Shown: positions 7,847 to 16,552, counted from the first letter of the stretch. The stretch: DNA of 64,000 nucleotides from Acinetobacter portensis (GCF_009372215.1 NZ_LWRV01000082.1:1-64000); one strand, 5' to 3'. Notes: a model not told the origin generated them from the letters alone. Numbers and translations: made by a program.

Positions 7847-8278
7847 ATGATTATTGTATGCCCTGAATGTGGTGCGAAAAATCGTGTGCCTGAGGAAAGC
7901 TTCTTTCAAAGCCCTTCATGTGGACAATGTCACGATACATTAATTCCGCTAGCACCCATTGAGCTGAATGAGAAAAATTTTAGTAATTTCATCTCAAATA
8001 GTGATTTACCTATTTTGATTGATTTGTGGGCAGAATGGTGTGGTCCTTGTAAAATGATGGCACCGCATTTTGCTCAAGTCGCTAAGCATTATCCAAATGT
8101 AGTTTTCGCTAAAATAGACACTGAAGCAAACCCTCGACTTAGTGCCGCATTTAATATTCGCAGTATTCCTACATTGGTTTTAATGAATAAAACCAACGAA
8201 ATTGCTAGAATAAGCGGAGCATTAAGATCGACCGAGTTACAACAGTGGTTAGATCAACAGTTAAATGCCCATAAATAA
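7847..8278 (+). CDS. trxC: Thioredoxin 2 (TrxC)
   Basis: This 143-residue thioredoxin carries the N-terminal zinc-binding motif of the TrxC type (CPEC at 5-8 and CGQC at 25-28) and the active site WCGPC at 64-68. It reduces protein disulfides in the cytosol with electrons from thioredoxin reductase. In E. coli trxC belongs to the OxyR oxidative stress response; no OxyR site was identified here. The ATG follows the hydrolase stop with no spacer, so the genes are co-transcribed and probably coupled in translation. Confidence 0.93.
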   Translation: MIIVCPECGAKNRVPEESFFQSPSCGQCHDTLIPLAPIELNEKNFSNFISNSDLPILIDLWAEWCGPCKMMAPHFAQVAKHYPNVVFAKIDTEANPRLSAAFNIRSIPTLVLMNKTNEIARISGALRSTELQQWLDQQLNAHK

Positions 8279-8296
8279 ACTCAATTTGGAGTGAAC

Positions 8297-8716
8297 GTGT
8301 CAGATTCTCATGTAAAGCCTGAAGGTACTCTATCCCTTCAAACTATTGCAATGCCAGCAGATACAAACTGGAGTGGCGATGTATTTGGTGGTTGGATTGT
8401 GTCGCAAATGGATTTGGCTGGTGCAATTCATGCAGAGCGCTTTAGTAAAGGACGCTGTGCAACCATTTCAATTAATCAAATGACATTCCTTGTACCTGTA
8501 AAAGTGGGGGATGTGATTAGTTGTTACACCAAAATTTTAAAGGTGGGTAATACTTCAATTCAAATGCAAATTGAAGTTTGGGATAGTCACGATAGTTCAC
8601 GTGAAGCAAAACGTGTCACTGAAGGTGTTTTCACTTTTGTTGCTGTAGATGTAAAAGGCAATAAACGTCAAATTCCTGAAGAAGTTAAGTTGAAATATGC
8701 TGAATCTCAAAAGTAA
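8297..8716 (+). CDS. Acyl-CoA thioesterase, YciA-like hotdog
   Basis: This hotdog-fold protein of about 139 residues has the YciA/acyl-CoA thioesterase signature GDVFGGWIVSQMDLAG, in which the Asp after the helix start is catalytic in the family. The following strand region is TFLVPVKVGD. It would hydrolyse acyl-CoA esters in the cytosol. I prefer the GTG at 8297 because GGAG at 8288-8291 lies 5 bp upstream; a GTG at 8291 overlaps that site. It is the third gene of the hydrolase-trxC unit, which ends at a bidirectional terminator. Confidence 0.88.
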   Translation: MSDSHVKPEGTLSLQTIAMPADTNWSGDVFGGWIVSQMDLAGAIHAERFSKGRCATISINQMTFLVPVKVGDVISCYTKILKVGNTSIQMQIEVWDSHDSSREAKRVTEGVFTFVAVDVKGNKRQIPEEVKLKYAESQK

Positions 8717-8723
8717 TAGATAT

Positions 8724-8755
8724 AAAAAATCCCAGATATAAATCTGGGATTTTTT
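8724..8755. terminator. Bidirectional terminator between convergent genes
   Basis: Arms ATCCCAGAT and ATCTGGGAT (8729-8737 and 8742-8750) flank an ATAA loop, with an A-run before and a T-run after. The hairpin can serve both the thioesterase gene (+) and the DUF4442 gene (-). Confidence 0.92.
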
Positions 8756-8769
8756 ATTTTAAAGATCAT

Positions 8770-9270
8770 TTATTTTTTTAACTGATCTTTAGACACCCAA
8801 GCCCATAGCATTTCACATTGAATCGGCTCTTCATTGCTTTCATCTGTAACAGATACAGAGACCAAAGTTTCACCTTTTGCTGTGGTTTGCATAAGCTGCT
8901 GTTGCTCAGTCGTTAACGTTGCTACAGCAGTCATTGCACCTTTAGTTGGTCGCTTAAAATCAAGTTTAAAGCTTTTAATCAGCACAATTGCAGTATCTGG
9001 AACATTCATTGCGGTGACAAATCCTGTTGCTGTTTCTGCAATAAGTGCCATTGCACAAGCATGAAGTTGCCCAATATGGTTTTGCATGCCTTTGTGATTC
9101 GCAAGATGAACCACAACTTTATTGGACTGCATTTCTATATATTGAACTTTTGCTGTGCCAACCATTGGAACAATTCGACCAAAAGCTTTGTTCCACAGTA
9201 CATTACGAATCTTCTTTGGAAATTTAGACGTCGTTTTAACAAGTTTCGATAAGCGATTGATCTGAGCCAT
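8770..9270 (-). CDS. DUF4442 hotdog-fold protein, PaaI-like thioesterase family
   Basis: This 166-residue soluble protein has the hotdog helix HIGQLHACAMALIAETATG and a C-terminal strand set, as in DUF4442/YiiD C-terminal-type proteins. Family members are thought to act on acyl thioesters, but the usual catalytic Asp or Glu is not obvious, so activity is only inferred. It lies 26 bp downstream of the YajQ-family gene on the same strand, so they may form one operon. Confidence 0.78.
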   Translation of the reverse strand: MAQINRLSKLVKTTSKFPKKIRNVLWNKAFGRIVPMVGTAKVQYIEMQSNKVVVHLANHKGMQNHIGQLHACAMALIAETATGFVTAMNVPDTAIVLIKSFKLDFKRPTKGAMTAVATLTTEQQQLMQTTAKGETLVSVSVTDESNEEPIQCEMLWAWVSKDQLKK

Positions 9271-9296
9271 GAATGTCCTTTTTAGGCAGTTTTGCC

Positions 9297-9785
9297 TTAA
9301 TCTTTAAAGTTATTGAACTGCAAAGGTACGCCAAATTGTTGCTCTTTTAAGAAAGCCATAATTTGTTGCAAAGTATCGCGTTTTTTATCTGTCACGCGAA
9401 TTTTGTCACCTTGAATAGAAGATTGCGCTTTAATGCCACTTTCTTTAATGGCTTTATTAATTTTTTTCGCAGTATCTGAGTCAAGACCATCTTTAAGTTT
9501 GATCACTTGAATGACATTTTTACCAGATGCCGTCATTTTTTGTGGATCAAGCGCTTGAATATCTACTTTGCGCTTAAAGAAATGATTTTCGAGCATGCTA
9601 TAAACTTGCTCACATTGGAAATCACTTTCAGTTGAAATTTTGATTTCTTTGTTTTTTTCACTCAATTCAATTTTTACATCTTGTCCACGGAAATCGAAAC
9701 GTGTCGCAATTTCTTTTTCAGTGTTTTGAACTGCATGATTTACTTCAAAAATCTCTAATTCTGAAACAATATCGAAAGATGGCAT
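9297..9785 (-). CDS. YajQ family nucleotide-binding protein
   Basis: This 162-residue protein is full length for the YajQ family and starts with the typical MPSFDIVSE. Further family blocks are RFDFRG near residue 30 and KKINKAIKESGIKAQ near residue 105. YajQ proteins have two ferredoxin-like domains; some bind cyclic di-GMP and act with transcription regulators, others bind nucleotides or nucleic acid. Which applies here cannot be read from sequence. It is cytosolic and divergent from the rhodanese gene. Confidence 0.93.
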   Translation of the reverse strand: MPSFDIVSELEIFEVNHAVQNTEKEIATRFDFRGQDVKIELSEKNKEIKISTESDFQCEQVYSMLENHFFKRKVDIQALDPQKMTASGKNVIQVIKLKDGLDSDTAKKINKAIKESGIKAQSSIQGDKIRVTDKKRDTLQQIMAFLKEQQFGVPLQFNNFKD

Positions 9786-9876
9786 ATTTTAGACCTTTAC
9801 AAGTGGAAAGAATATCTGAGATGCTAGGGATGTTTTCTTCATTTGCCAAGTGCTGTTTACATCAAAGGAGTGCGTA

Positions 9877-10191
9877 ATGATCCGTAAACAAGATATTACA
9901 TCATTTGAGTTTCCAGAAAATTCAATTATCTGGGATGTACGAGATACAAATGCGTTTGCTGAAGCACATGTTAAAGGTGCTGTGAATCAGCCCATTACTA
10001 GCTTATCAGTAGATAGTTTAACTCAAGTGTCAGCGGATCAACCCATTTACATTTTATGTGGTGGTGGAAGTAAAGCACCTCGTGCTGCTGAATTATTAGA
10101 AGGCTTCGATAGTCAGCGTGAATATGTTGTATTAATGGGGGGTACTCGTGCCGCTCGTGATGCAGGCTTGCCCTTAGAACAAGGTGCATAA
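9877..10191 (+). CDS. Single-domain rhodanese-like protein
   Basis: This 104-residue cytosolic rhodanese domain has the WDVRDTNAFAEAHVKGAVN block and the active-site loop CGGGSKAPR. The loop Cys would carry a persulfide. The substrate is not defined. I chose the ATG at 9877 because AAGGAG (9865-9870) sits 6 bp upstream; the longer GTG-initiated frame from 9850 would overlap that site. It is a single-gene unit ended by a strong terminator. Confidence 0.87.
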   Translation: MIRKQDITSFEFPENSIIWDVRDTNAFAEAHVKGAVNQPITSLSVDSLTQVSADQPIYILCGGGSKAPRAAELLEGFDSQREYVVLMGGTRAARDAGLPLEQGA

Positions 10192-10200
10192 ATGCAAAAT

Positions 10201-10226
10201 AAAAAGCGCCGAAAGGCGCTTTTTTT
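10201..10226 (+). terminator. Rho-independent terminator after rhodanese gene
   Basis: A GAAA tetraloop closes arms AAAGCGCC and GGCGCTTT, followed by a T-run. It is a strong plus-strand terminator, also usable on the minus strand. Confidence 0.93.
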
Positions 10227-10245
10227 GTTGGTCGAGAAGTTTATT

Positions 10246-10332
10246 TCCACTCCCTAATGGAGAGGGCTAGGGTGAGGGGAAATAATGTTTTTAATATTTC
10301 ATCCCTCCCAACTTCTCTTTGAAAAAGGGAGT
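10246..10332. repeat. Intergenic repeat R1 (CCCTCANCC family)
   Basis: The segment at 10259-10279 on the minus strand reads close to CCCCTCACCCTAGCCCTCTC, a member of the family found again near 14.7 and 29.9 kb. It lies between the convergent rhodanese and mnmC genes. A shorter related stretch (ATCCCTCCCAACTTCTC) follows at about 10301-10317. Confidence 0.7.
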
Positions 10333-10336
10333 CGCT

Positions 10337-12262
10337 TTAAAGCTGAGGCTTAAAATAAGGCTTTTTTGCTTTTACTTTCTTTTGAAAACGAGTTGCACTC
10401 AATTTTTTGACTAAACTTGAAGGAACAGGACAAGCTTCACCTAAAATTTGAGAAATCAAAATTTCGGTACAAAGTGGCGCAAATAAAAAGCCTTTAGAAC
10501 CTAAGCCAGCAAAAGTATAAATTTCATCTTTAGGATTCAATTTTCCTAAAAGAGGGAAATAGTCCTGACTTTGTGCTCGAACCGAAGCACGACCTTGCCA
10601 AGTTGAAACATCTGCTAATTTTTCCGCATATTCAGGAAATACACTGTGGATAAGATTATAGTTATGAACATGGTCTTCTAATAAAACGTCGTTATCATCT
10701 CTATTTGGATAAAATGACGCGCCCAAAATTAAATGTTGAGCATCTAACTGCATGCAATAACCGCCATAGCTCTGTGCTTGATGCATGGCTAATGGTTGAT
10801 TTTCATTATTAACCCAACTCACTTGACCGCGAATTGGCTTTAAGTTTGGGTAATTTTCAAAGAGTCGTTGGCTATTCCGAGCTGCACAAACAATCACATG
10901 ATCAAAGTGTTTGATAATTTGATTATCTGACCAAACAGCAACGCCAGTTTCGCTTTGAGCGACTTGAGTAATCTCTGCTTGTTCGAAGCGAATGAGCGGA
11001 TATTCTAAGATTTGATCACGTAATTGATGTGGTGATACCGCACCCGCATGTAATAGGTTTAAGCTTGAAAATTCAGTGTATAAATCACCTGCATTTTCTT
11101 TTTGCGCTTTAAGCACATTTTGAGGATATTGTTCGGCTAAGCAAAGCAAATCATCCGCATTTTTCAAAGCCAATTGATTCACTTGAATTGGTCGAAATGC
11201 ATCAAACTTTTGGTAATGACGAATTGCATGTTGCCAAGCCAAAGTCATTAAATGTTCTGAACTTTGTTCGATGGGACAAAGTTTTGGATTTAACAATGCA
11301 AGTGGATTGCCTGAACCACCAGAAAGAGGCGCTGATTGGTCGTAAATGACAACTTTATGACCTCGTTGAGCAAATGCCCACGCTGAGCTTAAACCTGCTA
11401 TTCCTGCGCCAATAATCGCAATTTGGCGTTGTTTAAAATGTGATTGAGCTTCTTCTTTGAGTTTTTCTTCTTGGTTAGATAATAATTCAATATTTTTTTC
11501 AGATGAATGATTCAAATCTTCGGTTGTTTCAGGTGCTTCCCAAATCGCTTTTAACATTTCACGTTTGTGCTTAAAACCGCGAGGACGTGAAACGGTAATT
11601 CCATTTTCCTTTAAACCGCGTTTCAAAACACCCGCAACGCTAAAGGATGAAAAAGTCGTTCCAATATCAGATAAGCGGACAAGATTTTTTAAAACATTTT
11701 CTTCCCAAATATCTGGATTGCAAGACGGTGCAAAACCATCTAAAAACCATGCATCTACCGCTTTGGTTTTTTCCATGACAGGGAAAATATCGTGGGCATC
11801 GCCCAACCATAAATCTATGGAAAAATGATCTTGAGGAAATGAAAGACGATGGCAACCTGCAATGGGAAGCGGGTATTGTTCAATGAGTTGAGCCGATAAA
11901 TTGCTTAATTCTGGCCAGACATTTAAAGCACGGATTAAATCTTCTTTGGTGAGTGGAAATTTTTCGACAGAAATAACATGAAGATGACTTTGGTTATTTG
12001 GGCGAATTTGTTGCCACAATTGCCATAAAGCAAGAATATTTAAGCCTGTACCAAAACCTGTTTCACCCACACAAAAATATTCAAAATCTTTTAAGTTTTT
12101 TAAGCGAACAGGAAGATCATTACCATTTAAAAACACATGGCGAGTTTCTAAAAGACCATTATCTTTTGAAAAATAAATATCACTAAATTGCTTTGAAAAA
12201 GGAACATCAATTCCATCTACAGGATGCCAATCGAGATTGGCAGTTTGAATGACATTAGACAA
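10337..12262 (-). CDS. mnmC: Bifunctional tRNA mnm5s2U34 biosynthesis protein MnmC
   Basis: This 641-residue fusion has an N-terminal SAM methyltransferase (about 1-240, with GETGFGTGLN and WFLDGFAPS) and a C-terminal FAD-dependent oxidase (about 275-640, with IIGAGIAGLSSAWAFA). The oxidase removes the carboxymethyl group from cmnm5s2U and the methylase then makes mnm5s2U at the wobble position of tRNAs for Lys, Glu and Gln. Length and domain order match the family. It is the last gene of the yciB-yciI-mnmC unit, 47 bp after a small envelope gene. Confidence 0.96.
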   Translation of the reverse strand: MSNVIQTANLDWHPVDGIDVPFSKQFSDIYFSKDNGLLETRHVFLNGNDLPVRLKNLKDFEYFCVGETGFGTGLNILALWQLWQQIRPNNQSHLHVISVEKFPLTKEDLIRALNVWPELSNLSAQLIEQYPLPIAGCHRLSFPQDHFSIDLWLGDAHDIFPVMEKTKAVDAWFLDGFAPSCNPDIWEENVLKNLVRLSDIGTTFSSFSVAGVLKRGLKENGITVSRPRGFKHKREMLKAIWEAPETTEDLNHSSEKNIELLSNQEEKLKEEAQSHFKQRQIAIIGAGIAGLSSAWAFAQRGHKVVIYDQSAPLSGGSGNPLALLNPKLCPIEQSSEHLMTLAWQHAIRHYQKFDAFRPIQVNQLALKNADDLLCLAEQYPQNVLKAQKENAGDLYTEFSSLNLLHAGAVSPHQLRDQILEYPLIRFEQAEITQVAQSETGVAVWSDNQIIKHFDHVIVCAARNSQRLFENYPNLKPIRGQVSWVNNENQPLAMHQAQSYGGYCMQLDAQHLILGASFYPNRDDNDVLLEDHVHNYNLIHSVFPEYAEKLADVSTWQGRASVRAQSQDYFPLLGKLNPKDEIYTFAGLGSKGFLFAPLCTEILISQILGEACPVPSSLVKKLSATRFQKKVKAKKPYFKPQL

Positions 12263-12309
12263 AAAATATGTAACCTTTAATCAAATATTAATTTAAGAAT
12301 GTAAAAGCT

Positions 12310-12813
12310 TTACCACTGACGACGACGTTTTGCATATACATAACTTGCAATTAAGAAGCCAAGTAATACGCCAACAGCAAGGGTCGTTGCCCCATACAAA
12401 AACATTTGAGCGCTGCGTTCACTTTGTAAAACTTGAACTTGAACGCCTAAATTATCATTTTTCAATTGTAACTCTTGGTTTTGAGTTAAAGCATCTAAAT
12501 TGGCTTTTTCAAGTTGCTGTAAACGTGTTGCTTGATCACTCACTAAAGCTTTCACTTTCGCTTCGTGTAGCACTTTATTTTTAGCAATTTGTTCAGCAGT
12601 CAGCTTTTTATTTTCGATATCTTGAGGCGTATTTCCTACAATAGTATTACGCGCGGTCGTTGGTTTATCCGCAGGAATCGGTTGTAATGGATTTTGTGCG
12701 ACCGTAACTGCAGGCGTTGGAGTCGGAGCGACCACTGCAGGAGTTGGTTCAACAGCCCAAGCAGCTGAACCTAATAGTGTGAGGCTTAAAACACTAGAAA
12801 CAACGATACGCAT
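12310..12813 (-). CDS. Hypothetical envelope protein with coiled coil and C-terminal anchor
   Basis: This 167-residue protein has a signal peptide (residues 1-20, cleavage after AWA), a Pro/Thr/Val-rich linker, a helical segment rich in Gln, Leu and Lys (about 75-130) likely to form a coiled coil, and a C-terminal membrane helix followed by KRRRQW. The end resembles the C-terminal part of YgiM/SH3-domain proteins (TIGR04211), but the SH3 domain is missing. It lies 5 bp after yciI on the same strand. Function is unknown. Confidence 0.75.
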   Translation of the reverse strand: MRIVVSSVLSLTLLGSAAWAVEPTPAVVAPTPTPAVTVAQNPLQPIPADKPTTARNTIVGNTPQDIENKKLTAEQIAKNKVLHEAKVKALVSDQATRLQQLEKANLDALTQNQELQLKNDNLGVQVQVLQSERSAQMFLYGATTLAVGVLLGFLIASYVYAKRRRQW

Positions 12814-12818
12814 ATACC

Positions 12819-13121
12819 TTATCCTTTAGGAAATGCTTTATTGAAAGGTTTAACGTCAATATGACTATAAACACCTTCTTTCAAGAATGGTTCTTCTGCT
12901 AACCAAGCATCAAGTGCTTCACGGCTGTCGAACTCGACAATAATTGTACTACCGTAAAAACCTGCTTGAGGATTACTTGGATCTTTTGGCATAGCGCCAG
13001 CCACAATTAAACGACCTTCATCATCTAGTTTTTGTAATCGTTCTACATGTGCAGGACGAGCGGCTAAGCGTTTTTCTACTGTCCCTTCATGATCTGTACA
13101 GCTTACGACGAAAAATGGCAT
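12819..13121 (-). CDS. yciI: YciI family protein
   Basis: This 100-residue protein of the YciI/dimeric ferredoxin-like fold has a conserved His in VSCTDHEG near residue 11 and the family block LIVAGAMPKDP. The reaction is not established; related proteins act in chlorinated-compound lyase pathways, and the conserved His-Asp pair hints at catalysis. It is cytosolic and sits between yciB (29 bp) and the envelope gene (5 bp), so it is co-transcribed with both. Confidence 0.92.
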   Translation of the reverse strand: MPFFVVSCTDHEGTVEKRLAARPAHVERLQKLDDEGRLIVAGAMPKDPSNPQAGFYGSTIIVEFDSREALDAWLAEEPFLKEGVYSHIDVKPFNKAFPKG

Positions 13122-13150
13122 GTTTTAATCCGTTTCTTATAGCAAAATAG

Positions 13151-13762
13151 TTATTCAGAAGATTTAAAGTATTTTCGTAATACAATAAACTGAATAATAA
13201 TAAAGGAAAACATCACGATCATGTCACCAAATGCGGTGAATTCACCCCAATATTTTCCATTTGCATAAAGAAATGCAAAAAATACATGCAAAAATGACAT
13301 GACAGCAAACATTGCAGCCCAAGCATAGTTTAAATTTTTCCAACCTTTTTCAGTTAAGTTAAAGACGGGGCCAAATAAACGTTGAATGAGTGGCTTTTTA
13401 TCTTTAGTGAAAAATGGTGAAAGCAAAAATGCACCAGAGAACACTAAATTCAGTAAAGCTGCTTTTAATTTAATGTAAAAATCATCTGAAAGCATCAAGG
13501 TGATGCCACCAAAAATAACCGTCATAAACAATACAATCCATTGTTGTTTATCTAAACGGAACTTTTGAATAAAGAACAAAGCACCGTATACCAACAACAT
13601 TGAAAAAATTAAGCCTGTGGTTGCAACTAAAATATTATTATTATCTACGCCCCCTGTAGAACCAATAAATTGTAATAGCGGATGCTCAGTATTCTTAGGA
13701 TCTACAGTTTTATATAAATAAAAGAAAATAATGAGTGGCACAAAGTCTAAAAGTGCTTTCAT
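13151..13762 (-). CDS. yciB: Inner membrane protein YciB (septation protein A family)
   Basis: This 203-residue protein has five or six membrane helices and the family start MKALLDFVPLIIFFYLYK. The conserved C-terminal parts include KGWKNLNYAW and WGEFTAFGD. YciB/IspZ proteins influence cell envelope synthesis and division in other bacteria. It is a little longer than the E. coli protein of about 180 residues because of a loop near residues 25-40. It opens a minus-strand operon and is divergent from rnm. Confidence 0.93.
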   Translation of the reverse strand: MKALLDFVPLIIFFYLYKTVDPKNTEHPLLQFIGSTGGVDNNNILVATTGLIFSMLLVYGALFFIQKFRLDKQQWIVLFMTVIFGGITLMLSDDFYIKLKAALLNLVFSGAFLLSPFFTKDKKPLIQRLFGPVFNLTEKGWKNLNYAWAAMFAVMSFLHVFFAFLYANGKYWGEFTAFGDMIVMFSFIIIQFIVLRKYFKSSE

Positions 13763-13807
13763 GTTAGAGTATCTAAATCTGATTAAATAATTGACATAGT
13801 ATAAGTG

Positions 13808-14659
13808 ATGGAAGGCATAGATTTACATACACATAGTAATATTTCTGATGGAACTTTGTCTCCAGAGCAACTTGTGCATGCAGCCATTGAAAAAGGCATT
13901 CACACGCTTGCATTAACAGACCATGACACGATGGATGGTCTGATTTTAGCGGAGCAAGCGGTGAAAGATGCTCAGATTAAGATTATTTCTGGTGTTGAAA
14001 TATCTAGTCAATGGTCACGTCCTGCGACAAAAAAATCTTATGGTGTTCATGTGGTTGCATTAAATATGCAAAATCCTGCACCTTTACAAGCACTACTTGA
14101 GCAACAAAAAAAGATTCGTGCAGAACGTGCTAAACAAATTTGCGATTTGCTAACGCCTCTAATTGGTGAAGATATCTATTTAGATGTTATTGCGAAGGTT
14201 GATCATATTCCTGATCGAGTTACACGAACTCACATTGCAAAAGTGTTAGTGGAAAAGAAGTTTGTAAGTCGACCACAACAGGCTTTCGATAAATACATTA
14301 AGGAGAGCAAAAAAGCCTACGTAAAATTTGATGGCTTAGGCTTAGCAGAAACTGTAGATATTATTCATCAAAGTGGTGGTTTTGCAGTACTTGCACATCC
14401 TACACGCTACGATTTATCTGCAACCAATATTCGTTATTTAATTGAAATATTCGCTAAATTTGGTGGAGATGCTGTAGAACTTCCACCTGCGGTTGAGCCT
14501 GCATCAACACGACAAATGGTCGATCGCATGATTGCTGAATTTGGTTTGAAAGTATCCGTCGGAAGTGACTTTCATGGCGAGAATATGCCTTGGATTCGTT
14601 TGGGAAATATTCCACGAGTGAAAGAAGGGCAAATGGGTATTTGGGAGAGTTTTGTTTAA
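13808..14659 (+). CDS. rnm: PHP-domain exonuclease/nucleotidase, RNase AM (YciV) family
   Basis: This 283-residue PHP phosphoesterase has metal-binding motifs DLHTHSN near residue 5, LTDHDT near residue 40, a later AHPTRY and a final GSDFHG. E. coli YciV (RNase AM) is a 5'-3' exonuclease that trims rRNA 5' ends and also cleaves 3',5'-bisphosphate nucleotides. The start is the ATG at 13808 or a GTG just before it; neither has a clear ribosome binding site. In E. coli yciV, yciB, yciI and yciA all map near trp, and here homologues of all four lie within 6 kb. Confidence 0.9.
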   Translation: MEGIDLHTHSNISDGTLSPEQLVHAAIEKGIHTLALTDHDTMDGLILAEQAVKDAQIKIISGVEISSQWSRPATKKSYGVHVVALNMQNPAPLQALLEQQKKIRAERAKQICDLLTPLIGEDIYLDVIAKVDHIPDRVTRTHIAKVLVEKKFVSRPQQAFDKYIKESKKAYVKFDGLGLAETVDIIHQSGGFAVLAHPTRYDLSATNIRYLIEIFAKFGGDAVELPPAVEPASTRQMVDRMIAEFGLKVSVGSDFHGENMPWIRLGNIPRVKEGQMGIWESFV

Positions 14660-14668
14660 TTTATATTT

Positions 14669-14740
14669 CCCTCATCCCAACCTTCTCCCTAAGGGAGAAG
14701 GAGTTTCCTCCCTTTATAGGAGATGAGAAACATGGTTTCG
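14669..14740. repeat. Intergenic repeat R2 (CCCTCATCC family)
   Basis: The segment begins with a copy of the family core CCCTCATCCYAACCTTCTCC at 14669-14688. It contains a 10-base inverted repeat (14681-14690 and 14692-14701) and then a second, weaker run of TCCTCCC. It starts within 10 bp of the rnm stop, between the convergent rnm and bestrophin genes, and may form a stem at the transcript ends. Confidence 0.75.
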
Positions 14741-14761
14741 TAAGAGGAGAGGTCAAAAAAT

Positions 14762-15673
14762 TTAAAGTAAATTATGATCCATGGCTTGAATAGGCGGTGG
14801 TGTAGGTTTGCCTAAAGTACCTAATAATTCAATTTCAATTGTACGAACCATGGCATCTAAAGGTAAATCATTACTTTGCGTACCAAAGGGTTCTTCAATT
14901 TCAGAACTTAAAGCATCTAAACCTAAAAAGGTATATGCCAAAATACCCACTAAAAGTGGTGTTGCTAGTCCAAGTGTTGAACCTAAACTAAATGGCAACA
15001 TAAAACAGAAAAAGTAAACGGTACGGTTTAACAGTACAGAATAAGCAAAAGGTAATGGTGTTGTTGCAATGCGGTCACAACCTGTTTGAACCAAGCTTAG
15101 TTCAGTTACATGTGCATTCATTTGCGTATAAATAATATCGGAAATTTCACCATCTTTTAGGGCTTGCATTAGCTCCCATTGAATCAGGCTTAATGTGTAT
15201 TGAGGAGCATTCACTTGTTGATAAAGTTGGGTCAAAGCTTGCTGACTCATACCACTGGTTTCAACAAGTTCAGTTGGATTTGCTGTTTGATGACGCAAAC
15301 GATCTCGAAGTACATTTGCAAACACAATCACATGATGAATCACACGTTCGCGACGACCTTGACTGAGCATTCTACAATCACGGTCAAAATGGCGAGCATT
15401 GGCTATTAATAACCCCCAAAGTTTACGCGCTTCCCACCAACGGTCATAACAGGCAGAGTTTTTAAAACCTAAGAAAATAGAAAGAACAACACCAATTAAG
15501 GTGAAGCCAACAAGCGGTAATTCTGGAAAATTAAAAAAGCCAATATAAGACAGACCACCAATAATGGTCGACAACAGCATCACGACACCCAAAGGCGGAA
15601 GAACTTTAGGTAAAATTGTACCTTTCCATGAAAATAGAAGCTTAAATATACTTGCCTGTTCTCGAACAATCAT
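14762..15673 (-). CDS. Bestrophin-like (UPF0187/YneE family) membrane protein
   Basis: This 303-residue protein of the bestrophin family has membrane helices near residues 20-70 and 205-245, with the block YDRWWEARKLWG near residue 85. The C-terminal part is IEEPFGTQSNDLPLDAM, where the acidic IEEPFG motif is typical. Bacterial members form pentameric ion channels. The ion and physiological role here are unknown. It is transcribed alone, convergent with rnm. Confidence 0.9.
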   Translation of the reverse strand: MIVREQASIFKLLFSWKGTILPKVLPPLGVVMLLSTIIGGLSYIGFFNFPELPLVGFTLIGVVLSIFLGFKNSACYDRWWEARKLWGLLIANARHFDRDCRMLSQGRRERVIHHVIVFANVLRDRLRHQTANPTELVETSGMSQQALTQLYQQVNAPQYTLSLIQWELMQALKDGEISDIIYTQMNAHVTELSLVQTGCDRIATTPLPFAYSVLLNRTVYFFCFMLPFSLGSTLGLATPLLVGILAYTFLGLDALSSEIEEPFGTQSNDLPLDAMVRTIEIELLGTLGKPTPPPIQAMDHNLL

Positions 15674-15752
15674 TTATTAGAATCATCACTATTTTGGGTT
15701 GATCTTCATGGGTTAAGCGTTATTTGTCAACTTTATTAACAAAAGCTTAACC

Positions 15753-16439
15753 TTATTTTAGAAGATGCTGTTCAGCAAAAGAAAATGTACCATCGGGCGA
15801 AATAATACAATGATCGACTAAGTTGATTTCAACCATTTCGCAGGCTTTTTTAATCTGTTGTGTGAGGCGTAAATCTGCCGAAGAAGGTTGAGCTGAACCA
15901 AATGGATGATTATGTGCAATCACAATTGAAGTCGCATGTTGGCTAATGGCAAAACGAAGAAGTTGATTCATGGATATTTCACACGAATTAATCGAACCAT
16001 AAAATAATTTTTTAAATGAAATTTTTCTTAAATGTGCATCTAGGCATAACACTGCAAACACTTCTTGAGTCTCTCCTAACAGTTCAAATTTCAAAAAATC
16101 CATCAGTAATTTTGAGTTGCTGATTTCTAATTTTTCTTGTTTTAAATGTTGTGAAATATAGCGACGACCGAGTTCCTTTACAGCCATCAATTGTGCATAT
16201 TTGGTATTTCCTATGCCATGAAAGTGTTTTACATCTTCCAAAGATGCATCAAGTAAAGCGGTAATATCACCAAAATGTTGAATTAAGATTCTCGCCAATT
16301 CTACAGCGGAATGTTGTTGTGAGCCTGAACGTAAAAATATAGCAAGAAGTTCAGCATCGGATAAGCTTGCCGCACCTTGTTGCATTAACCGTTCACGTGG
16401 CCGTTCTTGTTCGGGCCAGTTTTTAATAGAAAAATTCAT
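15753..16439 (-). CDS. radC: RadC family JAMM-domain protein
   Basis: This 228-residue protein has an N-terminal helix-hairpin-helix region (LRSGSQQHS and FHGIGNTKY) and a C-terminal JAMM metalloprotease-like domain with the zinc ligands in HNHPFGSAQPSSAD. The name comes from an old DNA repair assignment that was later withdrawn for E. coli, so the role is uncertain. In competent bacteria radC is often induced with competence genes. It is divergent from coaBC, and the shared intergenic region holds a 10-base inverted repeat. Confidence 0.94.
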   Translation of the reverse strand: MNFSIKNWPEQERPRERLMQQGAASLSDAELLAIFLRSGSQQHSAVELARILIQHFGDITALLDASLEDVKHFHGIGNTKYAQLMAVKELGRRYISQHLKQEKLEISNSKLLMDFLKFELLGETQEVFAVLCLDAHLRKISFKKLFYGSINSCEISMNQLLRFAISQHATSIVIAHNHPFGSAQPSSADLRLTQQIKKACEMVEINLVDHCIISPDGTFSFAEQHLLK

Positions 16440-16474
16440 TGTTTTAAGACTTATTTATTATAAATGTAAGATAT

Positions 16475-16499
16475 TTTCCCAAGTCACATACTTGGGAAA
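16475..16499. promoter_or_regulatory. Perfect inverted repeat between radC and coaBC
   Basis: Arms TTTCCCAAGT (16475-16484) and ACTTGGGAAA (16490-16499) surround a 5-base spacer in the only space between two divergent genes. It lacks a T-run on either side. It may be a protein-binding operator or a leader hairpin in one of the two transcripts. Confidence 0.5.
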
Positions 16500-16552
16500 G
16501 GTATTATTTAATGATATTGTGAGCGCCACTGCAACAGAAAGGTAAGCTGTTT

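Noticed and set aside
8834-9064. Plus-strand frame opposite the DUF4442 gene
   Set aside because: It is antisense to a well-supported gene, has low-complexity Ser/Val composition and no ribosome binding site.
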